A DNA stretch of 64,000 bases from the NCBI RefSeq assembly GCF_047238125.1, contig NZ_JBDFMH010000001.1:3348001-3412000 (forward strand), read 5' to 3'. The position numbers were made by a program, and so were the translations under genes. The notes beneath the pieces were generated by a model. The model ran no database searches. It was not told the DNA's origin and saw only the letters and a program-made list of their open reading frames with translations. Position 1 is the first letter of the stretch. Each line of letters begins with the position of its first letter. This document shows positions 1-9,017 of this stretch, in pieces. The stretch comes from JBDFMH01 sp047238125. Its GTDB lineage: Bacteria; Pseudomonadota; Alphaproteobacteria; Sphingomonadales; Sphingomonadaceae.

Positions 1-2
1 GC

Positions 3-920
3 ATGCAGCGCACGGGGCGCGAGGCGCGGGGGCGCTGGCTGCCGGGTGTGGCGATCGGTGTCTGGGTCGTCTGCCTGGCGCTGGCGGTGGTGCGCCCGCA
101 TATCGGGCTGCAGACCGCGATCCCGCTGGCCTATGCCGCGGCGCTGCTGGCGCTGGGCGCGGCGGCGACCTGGCCGGTGCGCGGACGGCCCAATCCGGCC
201 GAGCTGTTCCTGGTGGGGATGATCGCGCTCTTCGCGCTGTTCGAAATGGGTGCGACGATCGTGGCGCTCGGGCTCGGCCCGGCCGGCAGCGGCGGTGCGC
301 TGGCGATCTACCGGGTGCTGATCGCGGTCGGCCTGCCGGCAGGCTATGTCGGCATGGGGATTGCCGCCTGCTTCGTGATGGCGGCCGATCTGAGCACGCA
401 GTTGCAGGCATTGGTGACGCGCGACCCGCTGACCGGGGTGCTGAACCGACGCGGTTTCGAGCAGATGGCCGCGACGCTGATCGCCAACGCCCATCGCCAC
501 CAGCGCCCGCTGGCGCTGGTGCTGACCGATATCGACCGGTTCAAGGCAGTCAACGACAGCCACGGCCACCCCGCCGGCGACGAGACGCTGCGTGCCTTCG
601 CGACCATGATCGACCAGGCCGTGCGCGACGAGGATCTGCTCGGCCGGCTGGGTGGTGACGAGTTCTGCCTGCTGATGGCCGAGACCAGCGAGGCCGATGC
701 GGTGCGCGCGGTGGAGCGGATCCGCAACACCTTGCTGCGCTGCCGCCCGCTTGGACCGGATCGCCCGGTCACCGCCAGTTTCGGCATCGCGATGCTGGCG
801 ACCGGCGGCACGCTGGCCGACATGCTCGACCAGGCCGACGCCGCGCTCTACGCATCGAAGGAGGCCGGTCGCGACCGAGTGACGCAGTCGAGCGTGCTGA
901 AACTGGTCGCGAGCGGTTGA
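3..920 (+). CDS. Membrane-anchored GGDEF diguanylate cyclase
   Basis: Probable diguanylate cyclase that condenses two GTP into the second messenger cyclic di-GMP at the inner membrane. The first 130 residues hold several hydrophobic segments (about 13-30, 40-56, 68-90 and 105-128), forming a multi-pass sensor part of no recognised family. The catalytic domain follows, with DPLTGVLNRRGF near residue 141, DIDRFKAVND near 176 and the signature GGDEF at 217-221. An RxxD motif (R208-D211) lies exactly five residues upstream, which is the product-inhibition I-site, so feedback control by c-di-GMP is expected. The ATG lies two bases inside the window, so a longer N-terminus upstream cannot be excluded. 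The signal it senses is unknown. Confidence 0.9.
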   Translation: MQRTGREARGRWLPGVAIGVWVVCLALAVVRPHIGLQTAIPLAYAAALLALGAAATWPVRGRPNPAELFLVGMIALFALFEMGATIVALGLGPAGSGGALAIYRVLIAVGLPAGYVGMGIAACFVMAADLSTQLQALVTRDPLTGVLNRRGFEQMAATLIANAHRHQRPLALVLTDIDRFKAVNDSHGHPAGDETLRAFATMIDQAVRDEDLLGRLGGDEFCLLMAETSEADAVRAVERIRNTLLRCRPLGPDRPVTASFGIAMLATGGTLADMLDQADAALYASKEAGRDRVTQSSVLKLVASG

Positions 921-1274
921 CACCGGTCGGGTACGATCAGTCGCGGCATTGACGCATCGATATGTACTGCCGGCGCCTCGTCGGATCAGGCGATGGGGTG
1001 AGGGTGGCGGTCCGCATTTCTGGGGAAGGGCGGCGGCCCTGCTAGCTCACCAGCCTCGAGTTGCCGTTATCCGATTAACAAAAGGTCGGCGCTTGGCGGA
1101 CGATCGCTCGTTCGTGCCGCGCGGCTGATCATGCCGAAGATGCAGCTCAATTCTTGCCTGAGATCCCAAGCGAGATCATCCCCGAGCGGCGTGCTCTACT
1201 ACCCTGAAGCCTCCGCCACGCCCGAGTGGATAACCCAGCTGCGCAGGACAGGGTGGCTATGAGCCGAGATCATG
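921..1274. other. Gene-poor stretch between GGDEF gene and island end
   Basis: No convincing gene is present. A short open stretch around 1095-1205 could be a decayed coding remnant, but it has no start and ends at a stop, and I cannot assign it. This is the chromosomal side of the island boundary, so it should represent the original sequence 3' of the tRNA-Ser gene. Confidence 0.5.
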
Positions 1275-1290
1275 GTGGCGGAGCGGGAGG
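1275..1290. repeat. Distal attachment-site copy (16-bp direct repeat)
   Basis: GTGGCGGAGCGGGAGG, identical and in the same orientation as 10318-10333 at the tRNA-Ser 3' end. The match stops immediately after position 1290. It marks the far end of the island. Confidence 0.82.
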
Positions 1291-1447
1291 TTGCCTGAAA
1301 ATTTTGTTAAGTAGCTGACAATGCGCGCTAATCACCGAGCTCCTTATCGGCTAGCCCACAATCTTTCCCACCGGGTACGACAATAATCCGCCGCCATCCA
1401 CTCGCGTGCGCCTCCCATCCCGCCCGCAGTGCCGAGCTTAAGCAACC

Positions 1448-1476
1448 TTGCTTCCATCTCACATGAGGCTTATATC
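1448..1476 (+). promoter_or_regulatory. Candidate promoter of the toxin-antitoxin operon
   Basis: TTGCTT at 1448-1453 and TATATC at 1471-1476 are separated by 17 bp and resemble sigma-70 -35 and -10 boxes. They lie 26 bp before the antitoxin ATG at 1502. Called by eye only. Confidence 0.45.
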
Positions 1477-1501
1477 GGCATCACTTGAGACGAGGAACGG
1501 C

Positions 1502-1936
1502 ATGGCTACTCAACCCGCATCGATCGAAGCGCTCTTGGGTGTGCCGGTAGGCAAGCAGGCTTCCCGGCTCGCCTTGGCCTACTCCATTGAGGATGGCCTA
1601 CCCGTAGCAGCGCTCGACCGCCTTGCCGACACCGTGGCGCCCGACGACGCCCGCTTCAAGTTCCGCCTGATCCCGAAAGCCACGCTGGAGCGGCGGCGCA
1701 AGTCGCCCTCCAAGCGGCTGACCAGCGAGGAAGGCGACCGGCTGGCGCGCCTCGCCAAGGTGTTCAGCTTCGCGCTCGACATCTACCAGGCGCCCGAGAA
1801 GGCGCGCGAGTTCCTGACCCGCCCGCACCCTATGCTCGACAGCAAGCCGCCACTGGACGTGGCGCTCGCCACCGGACCCGGCGCCGACCTCGTCATCAAC
1901 CTGCTGGGGCGGGCGGCCTACGGTGGCGGCGCGTGA
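1502..1936 (+). CDS. Antitoxin of RES/Xre (MbcA/ParS-type) toxin-antitoxin pair
   Basis: 144-residue protein. The C-terminal half carries an antitoxin Xre/MbcA/ParS toxin-binding segment: RLARLAKVFSFALDIY, then a W-less ARxF-like stretch and the terminal DLVINLLGRAAYGG. This is the arrangement seen in antitoxins that cap RES toxins. The N-terminal part should bind DNA and autoregulate the operon. The start chosen is ATG 1502, preceded by GAGGAACGG. An earlier in-frame start at 1448 would sit on the candidate promoter. Its stop overlaps the toxin start by four bases (GTGA), indicating translational coupling. The gene lies just inside one end of the island, where such pairs often stabilise mobile DNA. 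Confidence 0.82.
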   Translation: MATQPASIEALLGVPVGKQASRLALAYSIEDGLPVAALDRLADTVAPDDARFKFRLIPKATLERRRKSPSKRLTSEEGDRLARLAKVFSFALDIYQAPEKAREFLTRPHPMLDSKPPLDVALATGPGADLVINLLGRAAYGGGA

Positions 1937-2412
1937 AGGGCGGCAGGACCGATCGCGTCCTCACCGCCTTCCGCATCGGCGACCCGGACGGAGCCCACCC
2001 GATCTACGACAGCGAGGGCGCGCGCCTGTACCCCGGCCGCTGGAACACGCCGGCAAGCCCCATCATCTACACGTCCGAGCACTACTCCACCGCGATGCTG
2101 GAGAAGCTGGTCCACGCCAACAGCGTGCTGCCACCGAACCAGCACTATATTCGCATCACGATCCCGAACGGTACCAGCTACGAAGTTTTCCAGCCGGCAG
2201 CGCATCCCGGATGGGACGGCAAGGATGAAGGCGTCTGCAAAGCCGTCGGCACCGCTTGGTACGAGGAGCAGCGCAGCGCACTTTTGTTAGTGCCATCCAT
2301 TCCGGCGCGGGTCGAACGTAACATCCTGATCAACCCGACGCACGCGGACGCCTCTGGCATCTCTTATGACTTGCCAGAGCCGGTATGGTGGGACGAGCGC
2401 CTATACGGTTGA
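1933..2412 (+). CDS. RES-domain toxin (NAD+-degrading family)
   Basis: 159-residue RES-family toxin starting with GTG, four bases before the antitoxin stop. Family signatures are visible: AFRIGDPD with the conserved Arg near residue 13, ARLYPGRWNTPASPIIYTS at about 33-51, and a conserved Glu in MLEKLVHA at about 58-65. The C-terminus (YDLPEPVWWDERLYG) matches the usual RES tail. Characterised family members deplete cellular NAD+, by hydrolysis or phosphorolysis, when freed from their Xre-type antitoxin. Its neighbour downstream on the opposite strand is another putative nucleotide-attacking protein, so the island encodes two enzymes able to drain nucleotide cofactors. Confidence 0.87.
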   Translation: MKGGRTDRVLTAFRIGDPDGAHPIYDSEGARLYPGRWNTPASPIIYTSEHYSTAMLEKLVHANSVLPPNQHYIRITIPNGTSYEVFQPAAHPGWDGKDEGVCKAVGTAWYEEQRSALLLVPSIPARVERNILINPTHADASGISYDLPEPVWWDERLYG

Positions 2413-2703
2413 ACGATGGCTCTTCGCGCTCCGCAACAGAATGCCGTATTTCGCGAGACTTCATCCAAACGCGTCAATTCGTTGAAGTACGGCCCAGGCA
2501 CTTTCGAGTGCTGCTGTTACGACTCTTGCGGCTAGTTCAGCGAGTTAGCAGCTGCTTGGACGCAAGGCGAGAACACCGGTCCAAAGATGATGAGCCGCGG
2601 ATCGCGATTGCCGATGATGGATGACGATCGCCACTGTTTCTTGCCAGAAAGTTTTCACCGCGCCTCCTAAACGCGTCTCCCATCCTCGTATGAAGGCACT
2701 ATC

Positions 2704-5700
2704 TCAGGCGGCGCGACGCCTGCGTCGCGCCTCCCTCTGGCGACGCTGTAGACGCGGACGTCTGACCGAGGTCGTGGGTCGGAATCGGTTGTCAATTTGG
2801 TCTAGAGTGGATCGTGCCTCATAGGCGTTGATGTCGAGAAGCATCTCGAACAGGCGAGTCCCATCTTCGCGTGTCGCCGGCCCTAGTCGGTGCAATGTGA
2901 TCGCCAGGTCGACCAGCTCGGACGCGTGAGCCGCCGTGCCTGTCCGAATGTCACCAAGATCATTATGCCACTTGCCCACCAAGATCGTCGCTAACCGCGC
3001 CACAAGCGGCGCCTCATGCGGCAGCAGCGATTGCAACCGCTCGACGATGAAAGTTGCGCCCACGGTTGGCGCATTGGCAGCGTTGTCGGCTATCGCCTCC
3101 AAGAGGAGAGCGGTGCTTTCGTCCGGAAGCAATTCATCAGCGATGCGGAACAGATCGAAGATCGCCTTCCATTCGGCATCGCTGGCACCAGGAATCAGGC
3201 GAATAAGAAAGCCGGTGGCTGCTGAACGATGTGCCACGTCGCTCCACAAGTTGACTGCGGTGGTCGCGGCGCCGGCCTTCGCGAACGTGTCGTCGCTCCT
3301 CTCAATCTCGTTTAGAGCTTTTTTTGGCCACTCTCGATCAGGATGGAGAATCGCGAGCAGTGCAACGAGTTCGCCGTAGCCTTGACGCGCAGACTTTCGG
3401 TCGGAGCTGGACCAGCGGGGTAGCTCGCTCTCGACGAGGTCCGGCGCCCACCAATGAATGTGGCCGAACAGGATTGCGAGTTCGTGCGTGCCGACCAATG
3501 TGGGAAAGTGCCGCACGATGTCCGCGAGCAGCTCAATCGATGGCGTGGCGTCTACTCCTTCGCTGGGCCGGAGATAGCGAAGCAGTGGAAGCAGGTGCGC
3601 CCATACTTTAGTCTCGAAGTTCTGCCGGAGGCACGCCGACAGTAGGGCGCGCAGAGCGTCATGGTCAGCGGTCACGAGATAGTGGCGCGCAAGAGCGTGC
3701 AGAACAGGAAACGAGCCGCCGGGCACCATTGAGAAGCCGCCGTGGCCCCAAAGCAAACTGCGACCCTCCGGATCGTCTTCGGAATCCGGTTCGGCGTCGC
3801 TCTCGGGTGTCAGCTCCTCTCTTTCATTCTCGTCGTCGCACTCCGAGCGATCCGATCCATTGAGCAACCAGCCTTGCATCATTTCGACCATCGTGCCGGT
3901 CAAATGGCCATCGTTGTTCATGATCGTCTCGGTCGCCATTGCGACAGACTGCTGAAACTCCGAGCTGTTAAATGCACGGCCAGCCAGATCGACGACCATC
4001 TCTTGCAGCACGGTTGGTTCCACCACCGAAGCCAGTTCCGCGAGCGCATTACCAGCGGCTCTCTCGCCAAATTCGGGCTCGAACCGCGATATGAGCCTCA
4101 TCGCCCGCTCCGGATGTTCCTTCGCGAAACTCGCGAATTCCCGCGAGAGCTGGATATTGCCGCCCTTCCGATGGTATTTCGGATGATCCCAGCGCGTAGC
4201 GTCCGGCAGCGTTCGGAAAGCGTTGATGATGTCATCATCTTTGGCGCGCGCCATCTCTGCCGCGCTCATGATCGATGACGGCGAGTAGACCCCGCTAAAC
4301 CTGACTCCGAGGTGCCCGTCACCGATCGCGCGCTCCTCCGTCCGCACGAGATCGGCCACTTCACGCGTTCTCTGATTGGTCGGAAGGGCGCGGAGCAACC
4401 GTAGGCGCTGACTGCGCTGAATTCGACTCCACGATCTACGGCCCTCGGGGTGGTCGAGGTCCGCCGGAACAGCTGGACTATAGGAGCGAACTCGATCTTC
4501 GTAAGCTTTGATCTGCTCGGCGCTCCAGAACGGCGCCACCGAAGAGACCAACGTTGTCGTCGTTCCGCTATGATCCTCAAGCCCACCAAGCGACCAGCGG
4601 CGCTCGTCTGCCAGCAGATACGAATGGGCGTCAAGCGCGAACGTCTCTGGGTCGGTGCTAAGAACGTGCGCAATCAGCCGGTGAATCGGATGAAGCTCGA
4701 AATGTGCTGCCGTCGACACCCAGTGTCGGAAGGCGTCTGGTGAGGATGATGCGAGTTGTTCGAGGGCGACGCGCAGCGCGGATGGAAGCGATGGCTCCGG
4801 CAGGTCAAGGCCGTTCTCCCCTGAAAGACGAAAGTCCGCTTCATATTCTAAGGCATATAGGGGCCGGTCCCGCGTTTCCCGATGGACCTCCAGAAGTGAC
4901 GAGAGCGCCTCGACAAACCATGGCCAGAGAATCTCGACCGTCTCCGCAGGCGCGCGCTCGGCAAGCGCGCGGAGCATGTCCCATTCATTTGAGGTCTCAA
5001 GCAGGTTCTTGATCGGGCGGCGAGGATCGTTGTTCACCCGCCATATCGCTGCGCCAGTAACATCGCCATCTTCCGGCGCAATCTGCGCGGCAAGCGCTTT
5101 CGACTCCGCAACAGCAATGCTTAGGCTTCGATCGAGCGCTGCCCGGATCAGCAATAGAGCCGTCCGTGGCTGGTCCACGCCTAACGTCCCAGCGAGATGA
5201 TCGAGGTACATCGGCGCAACTTGCGACCGATTGAGGATCATCACCCCCATCTCAAGCATGGGCTCGGTCCACGTCGGCGCCTGTTGAAGAATTGACCAAG
5301 CCCGATAATCGTCCTCGTGCCGTGGCAGCCAATGCTCCGAAATCAACGCTGCGACATCATCTGTGGCAAACTCCACAGCCGCAGTCAGGACTTGGGATAC
5401 CCAATCGCGCGCGGGGCCTTCGCTTGTCATCGCTTTCGCAATCGCGCTGCTACGCAGGCGCTCGAACCACCCAGGGCTGCCTGCGATCGCGCGAAGGGCT
5501 AGAGCTTGCTCGTCATCTCGTTGGAAGGCTGACAGCAATAAGGCCTCTTCGGCATCAGTCGGTTCCCGCTGCTGCCCGAGGAACTCGATCTGAAGAAGTC
5601 GCAGATGTCGTCTCAGACCTTGAGCGCGCCAAAGGATGCCAATTTCTTCCTCGTAACCCGACGGGTTTGCACCACGGAGGTAGGTAAGCGCGGCCCAGAC

Positions 5701-7962
5701 TTTCGGGCGGCAAAAGATGGAGGCTTGGCGCTCCAGAACGAACGACGCCAAGCGGCCAGCTTCCTTCGCGAACGCTCGCGCGAGCGCGTAGTCGAACATT
5801 GTCTGGTGCGCGAAACCCACGCTTGATCCTGCCGCGTTTGGCGTCAGAACGCCTGCGGCCAAGAGCCAATCGATTTCCGGCTTAACGTCGTCGAGGCGCG
5901 CTCTGGGCAGCCAAAGGCTTTCCTCGTCTGCCATGCGATCCGCTAAGTCGATCGCGGTTTTCGAGCGCTTCGCACCGTCAGCACCAGCCAGAACGCGCTC
6001 GTCCCACAGTCGATCGAGCATAGACTGATAGCTCAGGAGAGGCTCCGATCGGACCTTTTCGTCAAGCTGCAGATATATCGCAAGCGCCTGTGGCGATCGA
6101 AGCACCTCTTGTGCGTCAGTCGGCCATCCAGCAGCCGCTATGTTCTTGCTCTCGAGTAACTCGAGGACTTGGCTCCAGCCCGGCAATTGAAGCTGGAGAC
6201 TTTCAGCCGAAATTGCACGGAGGCGAACATCATGTTCATACTCGAAACGCCTCGCTGATAGGACAATGTGGATATTGTCAGTCTTTCCGAGCCGCCGCAC
6301 GAGGTTGAGAAGGGCGCTCAACCGCCCAGTGCGAAGGTCCAGATACCCAGCCAGTGCGTCGAGTTGATCAATCAGCAGGTAGGTTGGACGGAGAGCTGCC
6401 GAGCGAGCCAACAGCGTCGAGGGTCGGTCGGACAGTCCAAGCCGATCCTTCAAATCGACCTCGTTGTTGACGTCGGTGTCGAGATGGTCCGCCTTGATCG
6501 CGAGCACTGGGTGGCCAGCCTCGACTAGACGTTTGCCGAGCATTGCAAGGAGAGCCGATTTCCCGGACCCAGGGTCTCCTATGACAGCCGTTACCGTTTG
6601 CTGGCGGTCGGCAGACAATCCGAGAAGCTGCTCCAGCTCAGGTCGCGCGAATTGCTCGCCGTCTGGCAATGTGTCGGGCCAATTCAGCAAATCATAGGAC
6701 GCGAGCCGCAATTCCTCGGCAACTTCGTTCAGCTCTTCGAGGCTGTGCTCGGGCACAAGCCCAAATAGATGCAGATTGAAGTGAGCCTCTAGGACGTCCC
6801 GCAGCTTGGAAGGGCCAACGGCTTCCAACGCCGCCGACGGGTCTTTCACGATCAGCCGAAGCGAACCTTCCTCAATTCCGTCGACCGTTATGCCGGGCTC
6901 GCCCGTGAGTTCGCGAAGCAGAGCCTCGATCTCCGCTACCCTTTGGGCCGAGACCGTTCCGACATCGGCATCGATATTAAGCACGTATCTGGCACCGCCG
7001 CCGCCCGTTGGTACCAAAGCCGCTTCGGGACTTACAGCACCTGCTGGCCCGTGGTCGATCGCGGCCGTCGCGGGGGGGGCAGGTTGAGCAGGGTAAAGCG
7101 CGGACCACCAGCTAATCAGCTCAAACGCGAACGCTGCCGCGTGAGCGGCCGCGACTGGCTGCCTGATCTGATCGGTCTCCGCGTCTTTATGCTCGGCCAT
7201 GTCGGAAACGCCGCGAATGACGATTGCCGGCGTGTCTTCTCGCGCAGCCGCAAAGAGCGAGCCGTAGCCTTCCATCTCAACGATGCACGCGTCGCCGTAG
7301 TGCGTCGCGATCAGCGCTTCGAGATCGCTCACCTTACTAGCCGAGACTGCCTCGGTCGAGATCGCAGGTGCGACTTCGGCAAGCGGAGGAAAGCCGCACG
7401 GATATTCCGCTAATACGGGCAGCTTGCGATCCGCAAGATCCTTGATCCTCTCGGACCATTTCTTATCGCGGCGGACCTTGCGCGCAACCTCCAGCAATCG
7501 GCTGTGCGCGTGGAACTCGCGAGGGCGTGCCGAGAAGCCCTTCTCATCATACTTCCCCCCATATGGGCTGTAGACGAGGCTGGCCGCAACGACACTGCCG
7601 ATAGGAACATCCTTCTTTCGAGAGCCAGCAACCCCGACGAAGATTTGGAGATCAGGCTCCAATAGGATGTGCGCGTTGGTTACTGCATTCTGCGCAGCGT
7701 GATTGCCAGCACCGGTCTCGACCAAGACCACTAGCCATTCCTGGCCGACATCGCGAAATATGCCGCATTCGTATATTGTGCCGTCGCGTCCCACGACCGA
7801 TTTCACGTCAACGAGGTGCGCCAAGACGGCCTGCAATTCGAGATCGAGCGCCGTCAGCACGAGGGCGGTGCGCCACCCCCAGGCTTTCGCCTCCGACAAA
7901 AGCTCACCGATCCCCTGCAGCGCCATGCAGCCGGAGATAAGGAATTGCGAAGGGAATTGCAC
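2704..7962 (-). CDS. Giant NLR-like protein: PNP/MTAN-type nucleosidase + STAND NTPase + helical-repeat sensor (candidate anti-phage defence)
   Basis: 1752 residues. Residues about 30-290 form a nucleoside phosphorylase/nucleosidase domain. GAGNHAAQNAV (84-94) and FVGVAG (108-113) fit the fold. VEMEG (228-232) and SDMA (253-256) match the catalytic Glu and Asp positions of MTA/SAH-type nucleosidases. A linker at about 325-405 contains EEGSLRLIVKD and may be a TRADD-N-like module, which is uncertain. A STAND-type P-loop NTPase follows, with Walker A GDPGSGKS (462-469), Walker B LLIDQLD (529-535) and a sensor-like IHIVLSARR (564-572). About 1100 further residues are helical repeats, with an acidic stretch near residues 1370-1400, and the protein ends in an Arg-rich tail. 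PNP-type domains in defence proteins (for example Detocs) cleave ATP, so I infer an infection sensor that oligomerises and destroys a nucleotide pool. The start is GTG 7962; ATG 7926 is an alternative. Confidence 0.8.
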   Translation of the reverse strand: MQFPSQFLISGCMALQGIGELLSEAKAWGWRTALVLTALDLELQAVLAHLVDVKSVVGRDGTIYECGIFRDVGQEWLVVLVETGAGNHAAQNAVTNAHILLEPDLQIFVGVAGSRKKDVPIGSVVAASLVYSPYGGKYDEKGFSARPREFHAHSRLLEVARKVRRDKKWSERIKDLADRKLPVLAEYPCGFPPLAEVAPAISTEAVSASKVSDLEALIATHYGDACIVEMEGYGSLFAAAREDTPAIVIRGVSDMAEHKDAETDQIRQPVAAAHAAAFAFELISWWSALYPAQPAPPATAAIDHGPAGAVSPEAALVPTGGGGARYVLNIDADVGTVSAQRVAEIEALLRELTGEPGITVDGIEEGSLRLIVKDPSAALEAVGPSKLRDVLEAHFNLHLFGLVPEHSLEELNEVAEELRLASYDLLNWPDTLPDGEQFARPELEQLLGLSADRQQTVTAVIGDPGSGKSALLAMLGKRLVEAGHPVLAIKADHLDTDVNNEVDLKDRLGLSDRPSTLLARSAALRPTYLLIDQLDALAGYLDLRTGRLSALLNLVRRLGKTDNIHIVLSARRFEYEHDVRLRAISAESLQLQLPGWSQVLELLESKNIAAAGWPTDAQEVLRSPQALAIYLQLDEKVRSEPLLSYQSMLDRLWDERVLAGADGAKRSKTAIDLADRMADEESLWLPRARLDDVKPEIDWLLAAGVLTPNAAGSSVGFAHQTMFDYALARAFAKEAGRLASFVLERQASIFCRPKVWAALTYLRGANPSGYEEEIGILWRAQGLRRHLRLLQIEFLGQQREPTDAEEALLLSAFQRDDEQALALRAIAGSPGWFERLRSSAIAKAMTSEGPARDWVSQVLTAAVEFATDDVAALISEHWLPRHEDDYRAWSILQQAPTWTEPMLEMGVMILNRSQVAPMYLDHLAGTLGVDQPRTALLLIRAALDRSLSIAVAESKALAAQIAPEDGDVTGAAIWRVNNDPRRPIKNLLETSNEWDMLRALAERAPAETVEILWPWFVEALSSLLEVHRETRDRPLYALEYEADFRLSGENGLDLPEPSLPSALRVALEQLASSSPDAFRHWVSTAAHFELHPIHRLIAHVLSTDPETFALDAHSYLLADERRWSLGGLEDHSGTTTTLVSSVAPFWSAEQIKAYEDRVRSYSPAVPADLDHPEGRRSWSRIQRSQRLRLLRALPTNQRTREVADLVRTEERAIGDGHLGVRFSGVYSPSSIMSAAEMARAKDDDIINAFRTLPDATRWDHPKYHRKGGNIQLSREFASFAKEHPERAMRLISRFEPEFGERAAGNALAELASVVEPTVLQEMVVDLAGRAFNSSEFQQSVAMATETIMNNDGHLTGTMVEMMQGWLLNGSDRSECDDENEREELTPESDAEPDSEDDPEGRSLLWGHGGFSMVPGGSFPVLHALARHYLVTADHDALRALLSACLRQNFETKVWAHLLPLLRYLRPSEGVDATPSIELLADIVRHFPTLVGTHELAILFGHIHWWAPDLVESELPRWSSSDRKSARQGYGELVALLAILHPDREWPKKALNEIERSDDTFAKAGAATTAVNLWSDVAHRSAATGFLIRLIPGASDAEWKAIFDLFRIADELLPDESTALLLEAIADNAANAPTVGATFIVERLQSLLPHEAPLVARLATILVGKWHNDLGDIRTGTAAHASELVDLAITLHRLGPATREDGTRLFEMLLDINAYEARSTLDQIDNRFRPTTSVRRPRLQRRQREARRRRRAA

Positions 7963-8515
7963 CGACTGAATGCTCCACGCGCAACGTCAACTAGAGCTCA
8001 GGGCTTTACCCCCCTGGTGCCCTTCGAATCGGCTTCAGCCCAGCGTCCTCCACGCTGCCCCAACCCTACCAAATCGTCGTTTGCCGCCGCCGTCGCTCCG
8101 CTTGTCATTTGCATCGAGGGCACTGCTTCAAGCACTGAAAGAGCGCACTTGAGACGAGGCCGACCGTCGAGCTGGTCCGCCAAACAGGGGCGCTGCCGGT
8201 CCTACCGGAAAAACTCGGCACGGCTCAATGAGGGGGCTGTGGCTGCCACTAGCTCGACCAACTTCAAAGGGAGAATTTCGGCACACCCTATGCGGCGAGC
8301 CCGCAGGGTAAGTAGTTGAAACAGTTCGCCAAAAGCAGTCTCACAGCCATGTGCATTTCGTGGTTCTTTGTGGGACATGTGCTAAGTCATTGTTATGGAT
8401 AGCTTTGTTGGTCGCAGTGGCCGAGCACAAAGCGCTTTCCTACAGGCTCGTTGGATTGCTAGATCAGCCCTGCCTTGCGTAGCGCGACCATGCTCCTCCG
8501 GTTTGGAGATGAAGC
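7963..8515. other. Divergent intergenic region of the island
   Basis: 553 bases between the start of the STAND gene (leftward) and the small RHH-like gene (rightward). No supported gene; open frames here lack start signals and family resemblance. It must contain the promoters for both directions. The part nearest 8340-8510 is AT-richer than the rest. Confidence 0.5.
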
Positions 8516-8803
8516 ATGTTCTACGACTATCTGACGATCCGTATCAGCTCGAGGATGCGCGCGGAGCTGCGCGCGCATGTCGCCAAAATCGACTCCGATC
8601 CGAACAAATTTGTGCGGGAGCTCATCGCTCGCGCGCTGTCGACAGCGCGCGATGTCGAGCGTGAGATGCAGCACCATATGCTCTTCTGCGCGCTCGCGCT
8701 GGACTACCTTCTTAGCGCGCACCCGGACGCTGATCTGCGAAAGCTGGTGATCGAAGATTTCAAGGAGACGATCAAGGATTGGGAGCGGCCCCTTGTCGAT
8801 TGA
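8516..8803 (+). CDS. Small ribbon-helix-helix-like protein of island core
   Basis: 95-residue protein of no named family. The N-terminal 45 residues (YLTIRISSRMRAELRAHVA, then NKFVRELIARAL) look like a short beta strand followed by two helices, as in MetJ/Arc-type DNA-binding proteins. The C-terminal half is predicted helical. It starts at an ATG preceded by GGAG about ten bases upstream. Its stop lies 11 bases inside the next gene, so the two are probably co-expressed. Position next to an AlpA-like gene and an integrase suggests a role in control of excision or island maintenance; this is inference. Confidence 0.6.
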   Translation: MFYDYLTIRISSRMRAELRAHVAKIDSDPNKFVRELIARALSTARDVEREMQHHMLFCALALDYLLSAHPDADLRKLVIEDFKETIKDWERPLVD

Positions 8804-9017
8804 GCGCACTCCCAAGGCCTTGAAGGCAGGTGCAACGGCGTTCCCAATCGAGCCGCTGACGGTCCGCATACCGGTGGCCGTTCAGCTCACTGGCATCGGC
8901 CGATCCAAGCTCTATGAACTCATCAAATCGGGCGATCTGAAGACGGTGAAGATTGGCACCGCGACGCTCGTCACCATGGCCAGCCTGCGGCGGCTGGTGG
9001 AGCGTGGATCAGCCTGA
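8793..9017 (+). CDS. AlpA/excisionase-like helix-turn-helix protein
   Basis: 74-residue protein with a MerR/excisionase-type winged helix-turn-helix: RIPVAVQLTGIGRSKLYELIKSGDL followed by a wing, KIGTATLVTMASLRRLVE. AlpA-like proteins act as recombination directionality factors or activate the integrase gene of small islands. No ATG exists in the frame. TTG 8793 overlaps the upstream gene by 11 bases; TTG 8820 is an alternative. The gene converges on the integrase, and the two coding ends overlap by nine bases (9009-9017). Confidence 0.75.
   Translation: MSIERTPKALKAGATAFPIEPLTVRIPVAVQLTGIGRSKLYELIKSGDLKTVKIGTATLVTMASLRRLVERGSA

Noticed and set aside
1095..1205. Possible decayed coding remnant before the island
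   Set aside because: It has no start codon and I cannot assign it to any family; kept only as a remark for the gap.
2385..2824. Two small open frames between the toxin and the STAND gene
   Set aside because: No start signals or family resemblance; the second overlaps the end of the STAND gene.
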